Shown: positions 1-8,634 of the stretch, piece by piece | Position numbering within the stretch: position 1 is the stretch's first letter | Layout of the letters: every line of letters begins with the position of its first letter | Assembly (NCBI GenBank): GCA_030652255.1 | Contig: JAUSAZ010000089.1 | Location: 92,829-156,828, forward strand | Length of the DNA stretch: 64,000 nucleotides | Reading direction: 5' to 3' | From: Myxococcales bacterium | Lineage (GTDB): Bacteria; Myxococcota_A; Polyangia; Polyangiales; Ga0077539 | The notes under the pieces: generated by a model | The model's database searches: none | The model's input: only the letters and a program-made list of their open reading frames with translations | Told to the model about the DNA's origin: nothing | Position numbers and translations under genes: made by a program

Positions 1-1000
1 CAAGCGAGCTGGCGCTGGGCGTCAGAACCGTCCGGACGGCGTTGCCTGCTGCATCCGTCGCCTCGATGGTCACAGTGAAACCAGTGGCTGTCATGAGCTT
101 CTCTTCCTTTGTTGGGACGTTTGAGCTGGTTGAGTTGGAGCCAGCGGACGCGAACCGGATTACATCCTGGAGTTCTGCCTTGAGGGTCGCCGAGACCGCC
201 TTGTCATCGATTACCGACCACAGTGACGCCGATGGGCGCGTCGCCGATGACCCGTCCGGGGGGTCGGCCCGGTGCAAGGCGAGCACGGGCAGGAGATATG
301 GCTGCGGGTACCCCTGCGGCCGCAGGTAGTAGCCAATCTCAGAGGTCGCCAGACCGTACCCATCGAGGTCCGCGGAGACCGACTTGACCAGGGCATCCAG
401 GTTCACGACCGCAAGATCTGGTTCGGGAGGTCCGTCGAACCCGCATCCGAAGTGATAGAAGCCGATCGGCTGAAGCTCGCCCGCCTGAATGGCGAAGGTC
501 ACCCGGGTCTTGGCCCCCGGTCCGAACAGCCTTCGCTCATCGGGCGCCCGATGCCGAAACAACACCTGCACGGCGGCTCGCTGCTTCGCGAAGTCCGTCC
601 TGGGCGAACTGCCTGACGTACGCCAGACGCTCTCGATCTTGGCATCCTCGTGCCGAAGGGTCCGACTCATGCCTGGCGACCCCAGCGAGGCCAGGTACGC
701 CAGGGAGCGCCGGACGAGGTCGCCTCCATCCACCTCTGTTGATACCAGGCCGCGCTCAAGCGCTTCTCGATATCCGCTGACCTCGAACCGGATACCGCCA
801 TACATGGGAAAGTACTCGAAGCGCCCCGCACCGCTGACCATCGCCTCCCGTCGGGCGTTCGTACTCTCGCTCCGGTATGAGCCGAGCAAGGCGTCTGCAA
901 GTCGTTGAGCGTCGTCGCGCCCCATCGCAGGGGTCGGGACGATCGCGGGGAACGACCTGATGGTGCGTAGGTCCGCAACCCATGCAGCTGAAGTACTCAT
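1..1000 (-). CDS. Unrecognised protein, probable partner of the DUF6345 protein (partial, C-terminus off the window)
   Basis: An open minus-strand frame starts with ATG at 1000, 15 bp after the stop of the DUF6345 gene, and stays open for 333 codons to the left edge, so the C-terminus is missing. I do not recognise a family. Visible parts are a mixed N-terminal region (about residues 1-130), a segment with GFYHFGCGFDGP, a GYYLRPQGYPQPYLLPV stretch near residue 235 that I recall in the N-terminal part of some DUF6345 proteins (from memory), a Ser/Thr-rich linker, and a beta-rich tail from about residue 303. An internal in-frame ATG at 94 has GGAAGAG before it, so the tail could also be made separately. 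Third codon positions carry more A/T than neighbours, suggesting transfer. The close spacing suggests co-transcription and a shared job with the upstream gene. Confidence 0.7.
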   Translation of the reverse strand, partial: MSTSAAWVADLRTIRSFPAIVPTPAMGRDDAQRLADALLGSYRSESTNARREAMVSGAGRFEYFPMYGGIRFEVSGYREALERGLVSTEVDGGDLVRRSLAYLASLGSPGMSRTLRHEDAKIESVWRTSGSSPRTDFAKQRAAVQVLFRHRAPDERRLFGPGAKTRVTFAIQAGELQPIGFYHFGCGFDGPPEPDLAVVNLDALVKSVSADLDGYGLATSEIGYYLRPQGYPQPYLLPVLALHRADPPDGSSATRPSASLWSVIDDKAVSATLKAELQDVIRFASAGSNSTSSNVPTKEEKLMTATGFTVTIEATDAAGNAVRTVLTPSASSL

Positions 1001-1015
1001 CGCCGCACCATCCCG

Positions 1016-1708
1016 TTAGACCGACCCCGAAAGCCAGTAGAAGGTGTCCGGGCTGATGACCGCCTTGGGCGCGGCCTCGGTCGACCAGGCGTCGCCAGAG
1101 GTGGTCGCCTCACCGCCCTTCTCTGCTCGGAGATAGGCCCAGAACGGCTGACCATTGCCCATGTCAACGAAATCACCGGTGTCTTCACATGCATGACGCC
1201 ACGCCTCCACCAGTGACTCTCCCTCGAGCAGGCGCTCTGCGAAATTCTCTCCGCGCAGCGGCTCGTCGTTCGCATAGTAGTCCCATCCTAGGATGATCCG
1301 CAGGCCGCCGAACGCCGTCAGCCAGTTCTTCGAGGAGGACTTCAGGAAATCCAGGGAGAGCGAGCGGCACCCGTCGGCGACCAGCCAGCGGAGGTGCCCA
1401 TCACCAAGGACCATCTGCTGGGCCCACGTCGACTCGTTGCTCAGCATGTCGGTGCCGTAGGTGATGAGCTTCCCGGGCTCTCCGTGGCCCGCGAAGTAGA
1501 CCAGGCTCGCGGCGTCGGCCGTATCGTAGCCGCTGTTGATATCGGCCTCGCGGGTGAGCTCCCGGGGCTGCCGGAATGCGAGGGCTCCGCGCGTCCCGTG
1601 TTCGGTCACGGAGCACTCCACGCCCTTCATCGCCGCGACAAACCTCTCGGTCTGGATCCCTGCCCAGGTGAGGTCGTCGCTCCAAACGATACCAATCGTT
1701 GCCACCAT
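1016..1708 (-). CDS. DUF6345-type, caspase/CHAT-like protein
   Basis: A 230-residue protein. The sequence VYFAGHGEPG (His75) and, about 40 residues on, VADGCRSL (Cys114) sit where caspase and CHAT-fold proteases carry their His/Cys dyad. The opening MVATIGIVWSDDL and the later GLRIILGWDYY fit my recollection of the DUF6345 family. Start chosen at ATG 1708 because GAGGGAGGG lies just upstream; the frame stays open to 2122, but that extension is low-complexity and lacks a better ribosome site. It heads a two-gene unit with the partial gene at 1-1000. Proteolytic activity is an inference from the dyad; substrate and trigger are unknown. It could instead be a non-catalytic family member. Confidence 0.75.
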   Translation of the reverse strand: MVATIGIVWSDDLTWAGIQTERFVAAMKGVECSVTEHGTRGALAFRQPRELTREADINSGYDTADAASLVYFAGHGEPGKLITYGTDMLSNESTWAQQMVLGDGHLRWLVADGCRSLSLDFLKSSSKNWLTAFGGLRIILGWDYYANDEPLRGENFAERLLEGESLVEAWRHACEDTGDFVDMGNGQPFWAYLRAEKGGEATTSGDAWSTEAAPKAVISPDTFYWLSGSV

Positions 1709-2148
1709 TGAGGGCCCTCCCTCGTCAGCCGCCTGCGAGCCGAGGCTGACGGTTACCCATCCAGTCGTTGGTTCGAACACGGTCAGTGGGTTGTCGCCCG
1801 ACTCCCCCTTACCATCCCAGCAACAACATCCTGCGCACCTTGCGTCAAGGACAAACTCACATGTCGGGTCGACATCGGGGCGGCTGCCAGGTCCTACCTC
1901 AACGCCCCGGTCTACACACGCCCTGATCCCCCCCCGATCGGGGCCCACCGGTCGTTCGTCGCCGCATCCGCTCTCCCCGCCTGAACCCCTCTGCGCCGCC
2001 CGCGAGAGGGCCCCGCGCCTCCCCGGCGCAGCCCCCCATTTCCCTGCCGACTCCCGGTCGGCCCTCTCGCGTCGCGCGGTGGTCACCCCCGCCATCAGCT
2101 CCCTGGAGATCATCGCTGCCACGACCCACCCGATGGGCCCCGACGCCG
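1709..2148. other. Intergenic region upstream of the DUF6345 gene
   Basis: This 440-bp gap separates the DUF6345 unit from the histidine-kinase-like pair. The minus frame of the DUF6345 gene remains open through most of it, but composition is Arg/Gly-rich and unlike a folded domain. Frames on the plus strand are equally low-complexity. I see no convincing gene, hairpin or repeat; it presumably holds the promoter for the DUF6345 unit. Confidence 0.5.
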
Positions 2149-2616
2149 CTACGCGCCGCGCTCCCGCTTCGCCCCCGCCCCCGAGGCCCTTGCCCTCGCG
2201 CCTGTCGCCGCGTCGTGCGCCGAAGCCACCGTCACGAACATCCGCCCGGTGTCCGCCCGCACCCTGAAGCGCAGCCCCCAGCGCGCTGCCCCCTCGCGCA
2301 CCTGCGCGACCATCGCCAGCACCGCGGACAACTCCGACCAGTTGCAGTCGAGCCGCACACCCACGGTCGGGCCCCGGTCAGCCGTCCCACGTCGCAGGGC
2401 GTGGCTCAGCAGCCCCATGAAGAGACCCGTCACCAGCGCCCTCTCACCGAGCGGGAGCACCATCCGCGGACCGACCGCGGGACCCGTTCCCTCCGCCCCA
2501 TCATCCATCACCAGCTCGAAGCCGATCGCCGCCCCTTCGCGAGCCGCAGCCGCTCCAGGCATCCGCCCGCGATCTGCACACACTCCTCCGTCGCCCATCG
2601 GTCGTTTCCTCTCCAT
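2149..2616 (-). CDS. Small histidine-kinase-ATPase-like protein
   Basis: A 155-residue cytoplasmic protein with no signal peptide. Residues about 45-135 (LPLGERALVTGLFMG, LLSHALRRG, then two beta-rich stretches ending RMFVTVAS) have a helix-then-sheet pattern resembling a degenerate GHKL/HATPase half-domain; no clear N-box or G-box is visible, so ATP binding is doubtful. The start at ATG 2616 has GGAAGG five bases upstream. It follows the 232-residue gene at 2787-3485 on the same strand and has a similar fold pattern, so the two may act together. The assignment is weak; a plain hypothetical protein is the safe reading. Confidence 0.55.
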   Translation of the reverse strand: MERKRPMGDGGVCADRGRMPGAAAAREGAAIGFELVMDDGAEGTGPAVGPRMVLPLGERALVTGLFMGLLSHALRRGTADRGPTVGVRLDCNWSELSAVLAMVAQVREGAARWGLRFRVRADTGRMFVTVASAHDAATGARARASGAGAKRERGA

Positions 2617-2786
2617 CCGACCTTCCGACCCGACCCGCTCGCTCTCGTCGCGAACTGCAGCCCGTGTGCCGTCGGCACTCGGTGCGTCCTGCGCTGCAAA
2701 CCGCGACTCCGCGCACCCTCCGACACTGTCCGACGGCGACCACCCGTGTCCTCAGGCTGGTCGCGATCGTCCACTCCGCGGGACGC

Positions 2787-3485
2787 TCAGCCGCGTTCGC
2801 GCCGAGGGGCTCCGCCCGCCCCGCCGCACGCCCCGGCCCGCGGTCGGAGCGTCACCCTCACCTGCTCGTCGCACGCCGTCAGCGCGAAGCTCAGGCCGAG
2901 CGACTCCGCCTGCCGCTCGCACTGCCTCGACACCGCCCGCGCGAATCCCCCATCGCCCACCGCCTCGCCCGGCGAGCACTCGAAGGACATCGCGCCGTCC
3001 GCCGAGGAGACCCGCACCGGCGCCTGCCACCGCGACAGCTGCGACAGCACGGCGTCGAGCAGTCGCACCGCCTCCTCCGGGCTCCCGGTGACCGTCAACG
3101 CGGGTTGCCCGGGCTCCACCCGGGCCGTGCTCTCCGCGGCCGCCCGCACGCGCAGCAGGGGCCAGAGGTCGAAGGAGTCGCGGCGTCGCGCGCTGCCTGC
3201 CTGCAACGCCGCGAGCATCGCCTCCAGGTGGTGGGCGACCTGCACCTGCTCGATGGCGAACTCCCGCGGCGCCGGACAGCCCCGCTCGGCGTGGTCGAGC
3301 AGGATCCAGAGCGAGTACCGCAGCCCGGTCACCATGCGCTGGAGCTCGGCCCCGAGTTCGGCCGACCACACCAGCGACGGCGCCGTCGGGGGGACCTTCA
3401 ATCGCAACGAACTCCGGCGCGCTGCGCGTGCCCCCATGGCGACGACCGCGCCCGATTCTTCCTGGCCACGCACCACGTTCATCAT
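2787..3485 (-). CDS. Histidine-kinase-like protein lacking an obvious phospho-accepting His
   Basis: A 232-residue protein. Residues about 40-110 form two long helices (LQRMVTGLRYSLWILLDHA and EQVQVAHHLEAMLAALQ), like the dimerisation hairpin of a sensor kinase. The second half (about 130-215) alternates helices and strands and ends SFALTACDEQVRVTLRP, like the last strand of an HATPase domain. The usual H-box HE(L/I)R is absent and no glycine-rich ATP lid is seen, so it may be a ChpT-like phosphotransferase scaffold or pseudokinase. ATG at 3485 (a second ATG follows) has AAGGA upstream. The next gene, 170 bp downstream, looks related in architecture. Confidence 0.6.
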   Translation of the reverse strand: MMNVVRGQEESGAVVAMGARAARRSSLRLKVPPTAPSLVWSAELGAELQRMVTGLRYSLWILLDHAERGCPAPREFAIEQVQVAHHLEAMLAALQAGSARRRDSFDLWPLLRVRAAAESTARVEPGQPALTVTGSPEEAVRLLDAVLSQLSRWQAPVRVSSADGAMSFECSPGEAVGDGGFARAVSRQCERQAESLGLSFALTACDEQVRVTLRPRAGACGGAGGAPRRERG

Positions 3486-3721
3486 GGTCCTTCCCCCCCG
3501 CTTCGGTAGGAGTCTGGAACCAAAGGCGCCGGGCACCCCCCATGGATCACCCGGCGCCCTTGGGCTCCGTTGTCTCAGGTAGCAGGGTGTGTGCCTGCGA
3601 GCGCCGACCCCGTCTCGTGTCGTGGAGCTTCGCGAACGCGGCGCGCTGCGCACGCCATGCGGCGGACGAGCACGTCCAGTGGGGCCGTCGCCGGTGGCCG
3701 GGTCGCTCCGCCCGCGCGGGC

Positions 3722-5149
3722 TCAGGCCTGACGGAAGAGCTGCGCGTAGTAGTCGTACATCTCCTGGAAGCCCATCTGGGAGAAGAAGGTCGAGTACGCC
3801 ATCCAGATGGCCAGGCCGTTGAGGTCGCTGAAGAGCGGCGGGAGAAACCTCGGCGGGCGCACCACGCCGTCGGCCACCCGCGACCACAGCACCGGCACGT
3901 CCTCGTGCGCCACCTTGCCCACGAACAGGAAGCGCACCAGCTCGGGCCGCGCCGCGCGGATCGCCGAGCGGATGAAGTGGTAGTTCGACACGAGGCCCTT
4001 CGTGTACGAGATGTCCTTCGTGAAGGGCGCGCCGCCCCCGAGGGTGCCGCCGCGAAACACCCGCCGCGCGGCGTTGAAGCACTCCTCCTCTTCGTACCCC
4101 TCGGTGCGGTGCCACTCGAACACGTCGAGGAAGTCCGCCCCGTCCTCGGCCTTGTCGATGGCGATCACCCGCTCGTTGAGCCGCCGCGCGCGCCGGGGAT
4201 GGCTCCGGAACGTGAGCACCTCCATCAGCACCGCGAGCCCCTCCTGCACCGAGGTGGTGCGCGGCGGGCCCTTCGAGAGCCAGCGCGCGACGTGCTGCTG
4301 CGCGCCGTTGAGGCTCGTCGCGACGTGCACCCAGCCCTCGTGCACCTCCAGGATGTCCACGTCCACCTGGCTGAAGCGCGCGCCCCCGCGGATCTTCACG
4401 TAGTCGCCCCCCGCGGCGGCGTCGGCGATGATCCCGTCGTCGATGGCCACGTTGACCGCGGACTCACCGAAGTACTTCGTGAAGCGCCCCTGGAGGATGT
4501 CCACCACCTGGGCCCCGTCGAGGTCGCGCGGCGGCTGGAGCCCGAGGGTGGGCTCGTCGAGGCTGTTGAGCAGGTTGTAGAGCGTGTGCGCGATCTCCCG
4601 CACGGTGGTGTGCCCGTCCGGGAAGGTATCCTTCGGCGAGCCGTACAGCCGACGCGAGTAGGCGTGGAACTCCGGCGTGCCGCGCACCGTCAGCATCGCG
4701 CACACGTCGCGGTACTCCAGGCAGGTCGCGCGGAGGATGCGCGCCAGCGCGTCGTCGGCCCCGAGCTCGCGGCGCACGGCGTCGGCGAGGTCCTGGAAGT
4801 CCCGCCCGCGGGCCACCGGGTCGAAGCCGAGCTCCACCCGGCTGTACCAGTCGGCGTCGACCCGCGGCGGCTCCTTGAAGCGCGAGCGCCGGAAGGTCTC
4901 CCAGGCGTTGTTCTCCCACTTGAGCGCGTTGAGGATGCGGATGGGCTTCTGCGCCTCGGTGACCCGGTCGGCCAGCGACGCCACCCGCTCCTTGTAGCTT
5001 CGCCACGGCCCCTCGACCTGCGGCATCTCGGGCTCGGCCTCGGCCTCCCGGGCGACCTCCACCAGCTCCAGCTTCGCGGCGCTCGTCGGGCCCTCGGTGC
5101 GACCGCTCCGCCCTTCAGCGCGGGTCGATGTCTCTCTCGCGCGGGGCAT
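3722..5149 (-). CDS. QEGLA-motif (DUF1704) metallopeptidase-like protein
   Basis: A 475-residue protein of the 'flavohemoglobin expression-modulating QEGLA motif' family (DUF1704), which is related to the eukaryotic MATCAP tyrosine carboxypeptidases. The zinc-site pattern is present: HEGWVH (His270, Glu271, His275) and QEGLA (302-306, Glu303). The length is typical for the family. Its bacterial substrate is not established. Start is ATG 5149, overlapping the rimI stop in a TGATG junction, so it is translationally coupled to rimI. The open frame extends upstream to 5455, but that part lies wholly inside rimI and is Arg-rich, so it was left out. It is the last gene of the glpK-rimI minus-strand run. 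Confidence 0.9.
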   Translation of the reverse strand: MPRARETSTRAEGRSGRTEGPTSAAKLELVEVAREAEAEPEMPQVEGPWRSYKERVASLADRVTEAQKPIRILNALKWENNAWETFRRSRFKEPPRVDADWYSRVELGFDPVARGRDFQDLADAVRRELGADDALARILRATCLEYRDVCAMLTVRGTPEFHAYSRRLYGSPKDTFPDGHTTVREIAHTLYNLLNSLDEPTLGLQPPRDLDGAQVVDILQGRFTKYFGESAVNVAIDDGIIADAAAGGDYVKIRGGARFSQVDVDILEVHEGWVHVATSLNGAQQHVARWLSKGPPRTTSVQEGLAVLMEVLTFRSHPRRARRLNERVIAIDKAEDGADFLDVFEWHRTEGYEEEECFNAARRVFRGGTLGGGAPFTKDISYTKGLVSNYHFIRSAIRAARPELVRFLFVGKVAHEDVPVLWSRVADGVVRPPRFLPPLFSDLNGLAIWMAYSTFFSQMGFQEMYDYYAQLFRQA

Positions 5150-5637
5150 CAGCGACCACCGTAGTGCGCCGGGCGCGCCATCAGCAAGGAACCCTCCAGC
5201 GCGCACTGCATCACCAGCGCGTCTTCGCCGTCGTCGTAGTACCTCCGCCGCTCGGCCACCACCCCGAAGCCCCGCGCGCGGTAGAGCGCCTGCGCGGGCG
5301 TGTTGTCGCGCCGCACCTCCAGCACCGCCGAGCGCGCCCCCTCGGCGAACACCTCCGCCAGGAGGTGATCGAGCAGCATCGCGGCGAGCCCGCGGCGCTG
5401 TCGCTCGGGGCGCGTCGCGACGAAGTGCACCTCGAACTCGTCCGCCACCAGCCACCCGTCGATGAAGGCCCCGAGCCCGTCGCCCGGGAGCTCCGCCACC
5501 CGCACGCGCGCCCAGCTCCGGGAGATCTCCGCCGCGAGCAGGTCGTCCGCGCCGTCGCGCCCGAAGCAGGCGCGCTCGATGGTCGCCAGCGCCGCCACGT
5601 CGGCCATCGTCGCCGGCCGCACCCGCGGCTCAGACAT
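5149..5637 (-). CDS. rimI: Ribosomal protein S18-alanine N-acetyltransferase (RimI-type GNAT)
   Basis: A 162-residue GNAT acetyltransferase, the usual RimI length. The acetyl-CoA binding loop RPERQRRGLA is at about 77-86, followed by LEVRRDNTPAQALYRARGF and the RimI hallmark YYDDGEDALVM (138-148). RimI acetylates the N-terminal alanine of ribosomal protein S18 using acetyl-CoA. A general GNAT with another target cannot be ruled out. It overlaps the upstream exported-protein gene by 8 bp and the downstream QEGLA gene by one base, indicating tight co-translation. Confidence 0.85.
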   Translation of the reverse strand: MSEPRVRPATMADVAALATIERACFGRDGADDLLAAEISRSWARVRVAELPGDGLGAFIDGWLVADEFEVHFVATRPERQRRGLAAMLLDHLLAEVFAEGARSAVLEVRRDNTPAQALYRARGFGVVAERRRYYDDGEDALVMQCALEGSLLMARPAHYGGR

Positions 5638-6331
5638 CGCGAAACCGCCGCACGCGCACCCGGCTCCCGAGCGCCCGCAGGTACTGCCGCAGGGCCCGGG
5701 GCAGCGCCCGCCGCACCAGCTCCCGGCGCACCGCCGCGCGGCCCCCGGAGGAGGTCGCCCCGTCGCCCGCGAGCGCCCGGAAGCGCTCCTGCTCGAACGC
5801 CGCGCGCATCTCCTCCTCGCTGGGCTCGAGCAGCTCCGGGCGCCGCGAGAGCAGGTAGCGCTCGGCCACCACCCGCCGCCGTAGCAGGGCGTCCAGCTCC
5901 GGCGCCGAGGTGCCCGTCTCCCGGAGCAGCGCGTCGATGGTCACCGCGGGCGCCATGCGGTCGATGAGCTGCGCGCGCGCCGCCGCGAGCTCATCGGGCT
6001 CCACGGCGTCGAGGCCGGCGCGCTGCGCCTCGCGCACCACCACCGTCTCCGCCATCAGCTGCTCGAGCACCGGGAGCGACACCGTGGCGTCGACGCCCAC
6101 CCGCAGCGCCCCCGGCGCGCCGCGCGTGGCCAGCTCGGTGCGCAGCAGGAGCACGAAGTCGCTCTGGAGCACGAAGCGGGGCGTCGGGTCGGACTCGGGC
6201 TCGATCGACACGAGCACCGCGTCGAGCGGCGTCTCCGTCGGCGGCGTGCCCGGCCGGGTGACCGCCTCCGCGCCGGAGAGCTGCGCGAGCGCAACGCCCA
6301 GCAGCAGCGTCAGCGCGGCGACCCCGGGCAC
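5630..6331 (-). CDS. Exported SurA-N-like protein
   Basis: A 233-residue protein with GTG start at 6331, three bases after the UPF0158 gene stop. The N-terminus (GVAALTLLLGVALAQLSGAEA) is a likely signal peptide. The rest is helix-rich: a strand-containing segment (about 35-80), then long charged helices with VVVREAQRAGLDAVE and LLRRRVVAERYLLSR, the pattern of the SurA/PrsA-type N-terminal chaperone domain. No parvulin isomerase domain follows. It probably acts in the periplasm on outer-membrane or secreted proteins. It overlaps rimI by 8 bp and sits in the same operon. The family call rests on pattern, not on a diagnostic motif. Confidence 0.65.
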   Translation of the reverse strand: MPGVAALTLLLGVALAQLSGAEAVTRPGTPPTETPLDAVLVSIEPESDPTPRFVLQSDFVLLLRTELATRGAPGALRVGVDATVSLPVLEQLMAETVVVREAQRAGLDAVEPDELAAARAQLIDRMAPAVTIDALLRETGTSAPELDALLRRRVVAERYLLSRRPELLEPSEEEMRAAFEQERFRALAGDGATSSGGRAAVRRELVRRALPRALRQYLRALGSRVRVRRFRDV

Positions 6332-6334
6332 CGG

Positions 6335-7024
6335 TCACTCGCCTTCGAGGTCGCGGGGGTCGAAGGCGTCGGACGCCGCCGCGTGCCCGCGGTCGCGCAG
6401 CCACTCCAGGAAGGCCAGCGCCGTCTCGAGGTCGCGCGAGGGCACCCCGTCGACCGCGTCGCGCAGGCGCCGGCGCAGCCCCTCGATGCCCATGCGGGCA
6501 CGCCGGAGCGTCTCGACGGCCTCGTCCTCCGCGGGTGTCTCGGCCGCGCCGGCCTCGGGCGCGGGAGGCGTCCAGACGACCCGCGGCACGGCCTCGAGGT
6601 CGTGCGAGTCGAGCCACGCCTCCATGCACGACCGCAGGCGCTCGGTGCGAAACTGGAACCACCGCTCGCGGTCGGTGGGGAAGGTAAGCAGCACGTCCTT
6701 GAAGCGGCGGAACGCGCCCTTGCCGTCGATGGCCGCCACCAGCCGGGTGCGCAGCTCGCCGTCGGGCACCGTGGCGATGAAGCGCTCCATCCAGCGGTAC
6801 TGCTCGCGGGACGACACCGGGTCGACCCGGAGGTAGCTCGCGTCGATGGCGATGCGCTGGTGCATCGTCGGGTCGGCCACGCCGTCGACCACCCGCAGCA
6901 CCTCGCCGGTCGCCCGGTGCAGGTACGAGTGCACCTCCGGGGCGTTGTTCTCGAAGGCGTCTTCCAGCGCCTCCCAGGAGATCTCCAGCCGGGTCTTCTC
7001 GCGGGGCGTCTCTTCGTCGGTCAT
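6335..7024 (-). CDS. UPF0158 family protein
   Basis: A 229-residue cytoplasmic protein. Residues 1-150 match my recollection of UPF0158: W(E)ALEDAFE near 17-24, a YLHRATGEVLRV segment, an RWMERF segment, AIDGKGAFRRFKDVL, and a WFQFR-then-WLD ending. The C-terminal 70 residues, after an Ala/Glu/Pro linker, form a separate helical extension (RRARMGIEGLRRRLRDAV) not needed for the family. The biochemical role is unknown. It lies 6 bp downstream of glpK and 3 bp before the exported-protein gene, so it is part of that operon. Confidence 0.8.
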   Translation of the reverse strand: MTDEETPREKTRLEISWEALEDAFENNAPEVHSYLHRATGEVLRVVDGVADPTMHQRIAIDASYLRVDPVSSREQYRWMERFIATVPDGELRTRLVAAIDGKGAFRRFKDVLLTFPTDRERWFQFRTERLRSCMEAWLDSHDLEAVPRVVWTPPAPEAGAAETPAEDEAVETLRRARMGIEGLRRRLRDAVDGVPSRDLETALAFLEWLRDRGHAAASDAFDPRDLEGE

Positions 7025-7030
7025 CGCGGT

Positions 7031-8524
7031 TCAGCCTTGCTCCAGCAGGGCCCGCGCCACGGCGGTCTTCCACCGCGAGCGCAGCGCGGCCACCCGCTCA
7101 TCGGACATCGTCCCGGGCGCGAACGAGCGCTCGACGGGCAGCGCGCCCGCGATGTCGTCCCGCGACCCCACCAGCCCCGCGCCCAGCGCCGCGAGCATGC
7201 CCGCGCCGAGGGCCGTCGTCTCCAGCACCCGCGGGCGCACCACCGAGGTGCCCGTCACGTCCGCCTGGATCTGCATCATCAAGCCGTTGGCCGAGGCTCC
7301 GCCGTCGACCCGCATCGACGCGATCGGCGCGCCCGCGTCGGCGCTCATCGCCGCCACGAGGTCGGCGATCTCCATCGCGATGCCCTCCAGCGCCGCCCGC
7401 GCCAGGTGCGCGCGCGTCGTGTCGCGCCCGAGGCCCGCGATGAGCCCGCGCGCCCGCGGGGCCCAGTGGGGCGCCCCGAGGCCCGTCAGCGCCGGCACGA
7501 ACACCACCTCGCCCGCGTCGTCGACCTCGCCCGCGAGGCCTTCGATCTCCGCCGAGTCGCGGATGATCCCGAGCCCGTCGCGCAGCCACTGCACCGCCGC
7601 GCCCGCGATGAACGCGCTGCCCTCGAGCGCGTAGACCACCTCGCCGGGGATGCGCCAGCCCACCGTGGTGAGCAGCCGGTGCTTCGAGGCGAGCGGCGTC
7701 GACCCGACGTTCATCAACACGAAGGCCCCGGTGCCGTAGGTGCACTTCACGTCGCCGACGCGGAAGCACCCCTGGCCGAAGAGCGCCGCCTGCTGGTCGC
7801 CCGCGATGCCCGCGATGGGGATGCCGTCGGGCAGGCCCGGGACGCCCCGGGTCTTGCCCACGATGCCAGCGCTCGACACCACCTCCGGGAGCACCGCGCG
7901 CGGCACGTCGAAGGCGCCGAGCAGCTCGTCGTCCCACGCCAGGGACCGCAGCCCGAGGAGCATCGTGCGCGAGGCGTTGGACACGTCGGTGACGTGCGCC
8001 CCGCCGGTGAGCTTGTGCACCAGCCAGGTGTCGATGGTGCCGAAGGCCAGGTCGCCGCGCACCGCTTGCGCCCGCGCGCCCTCGACGTGGTCGAGCAGCC
8101 AGCCGATCTTCGTGCCCGAGAAATACGGGTCGACGAGCAATCCCGCGCGCTCGTACACGAGGGCCTCGACCCCCCTCGCCCGCAGCGCGTCACACTCCGA
8201 GGCCGTCCGACGGTCCTGCCACACGATGGCGCGGTGCACGGGGACCCCCGTGGCGCGGTGCCAGAGCAGGGTGGTCTCGCGCTGGTTGGTGATGCCGATG
8301 GCGCGCACCTCGGAGCCCAGGCGGTTGGACTGCGCGAGCGCGCCGGCGATGGCCTCGACCACCGTCGCCCAGATCTCCTCGGCGTCGTGCTCGACCATGC
8401 CCGGCCGCGGAAAATGCTGCGGCACCGGCACCGTCGCGCGGCCCAGCACCCGGGCCCGGGTGTCGAGGAGCAGCGCGGTCGTCCCGGTGGTGCCCTGGTC
8501 GATGGCGAGGATCGTTTCTGCCAT
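7031..8524 (-). CDS. glpK: Glycerol kinase
   Basis: A 497-residue FGGY-family kinase that converts glycerol and ATP to sn-glycerol 3-phosphate in the cytoplasm. The phosphate loop DQGTTGTTA (9-17), ITNQRETTLLWHR, the KIGWLLDH region, GDQQAALFGQ, TYGTGAFVLMN and DGGASANGLMMQ are all present, and the length is normal. Start is ATG 8524. It is the first gene of a five-gene minus-strand run with UPF0158, a SurA-like protein, rimI and the QEGLA gene. No glpF or glpD lies nearby, so the operon is not a classical glycerol operon. Confidence 0.96.
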   Translation of the reverse strand: MAETILAIDQGTTGTTALLLDTRARVLGRATVPVPQHFPRPGMVEHDAEEIWATVVEAIAGALAQSNRLGSEVRAIGITNQRETTLLWHRATGVPVHRAIVWQDRRTASECDALRARGVEALVYERAGLLVDPYFSGTKIGWLLDHVEGARAQAVRGDLAFGTIDTWLVHKLTGGAHVTDVSNASRTMLLGLRSLAWDDELLGAFDVPRAVLPEVVSSAGIVGKTRGVPGLPDGIPIAGIAGDQQAALFGQGCFRVGDVKCTYGTGAFVLMNVGSTPLASKHRLLTTVGWRIPGEVVYALEGSAFIAGAAVQWLRDGLGIIRDSAEIEGLAGEVDDAGEVVFVPALTGLGAPHWAPRARGLIAGLGRDTTRAHLARAALEGIAMEIADLVAAMSADAGAPIASMRVDGGASANGLMMQIQADVTGTSVVRPRVLETTALGAGMLAALGAGLVGSRDDIAGALPVERSFAPGTMSDERVAALRSRWKTAVARALLEQG

Positions 8525-8634
8525 GGGATTCGTGGAGAAAGCATGTATCGGGACGCCGCCATGGTGGCAAGCAGCGATCGCGGCGCCCGCGGCGTTCGGG
8601 CGCGGGCAGGCCGGGGGTGGTAGCCTGCGCAGCC

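Noticed and set aside
1709..2122. N-terminal extension of the DUF6345 gene
   Set aside because: The Arg/Gly-rich sequence is not domain-like, and a strong ribosome site stands directly before ATG 1708.
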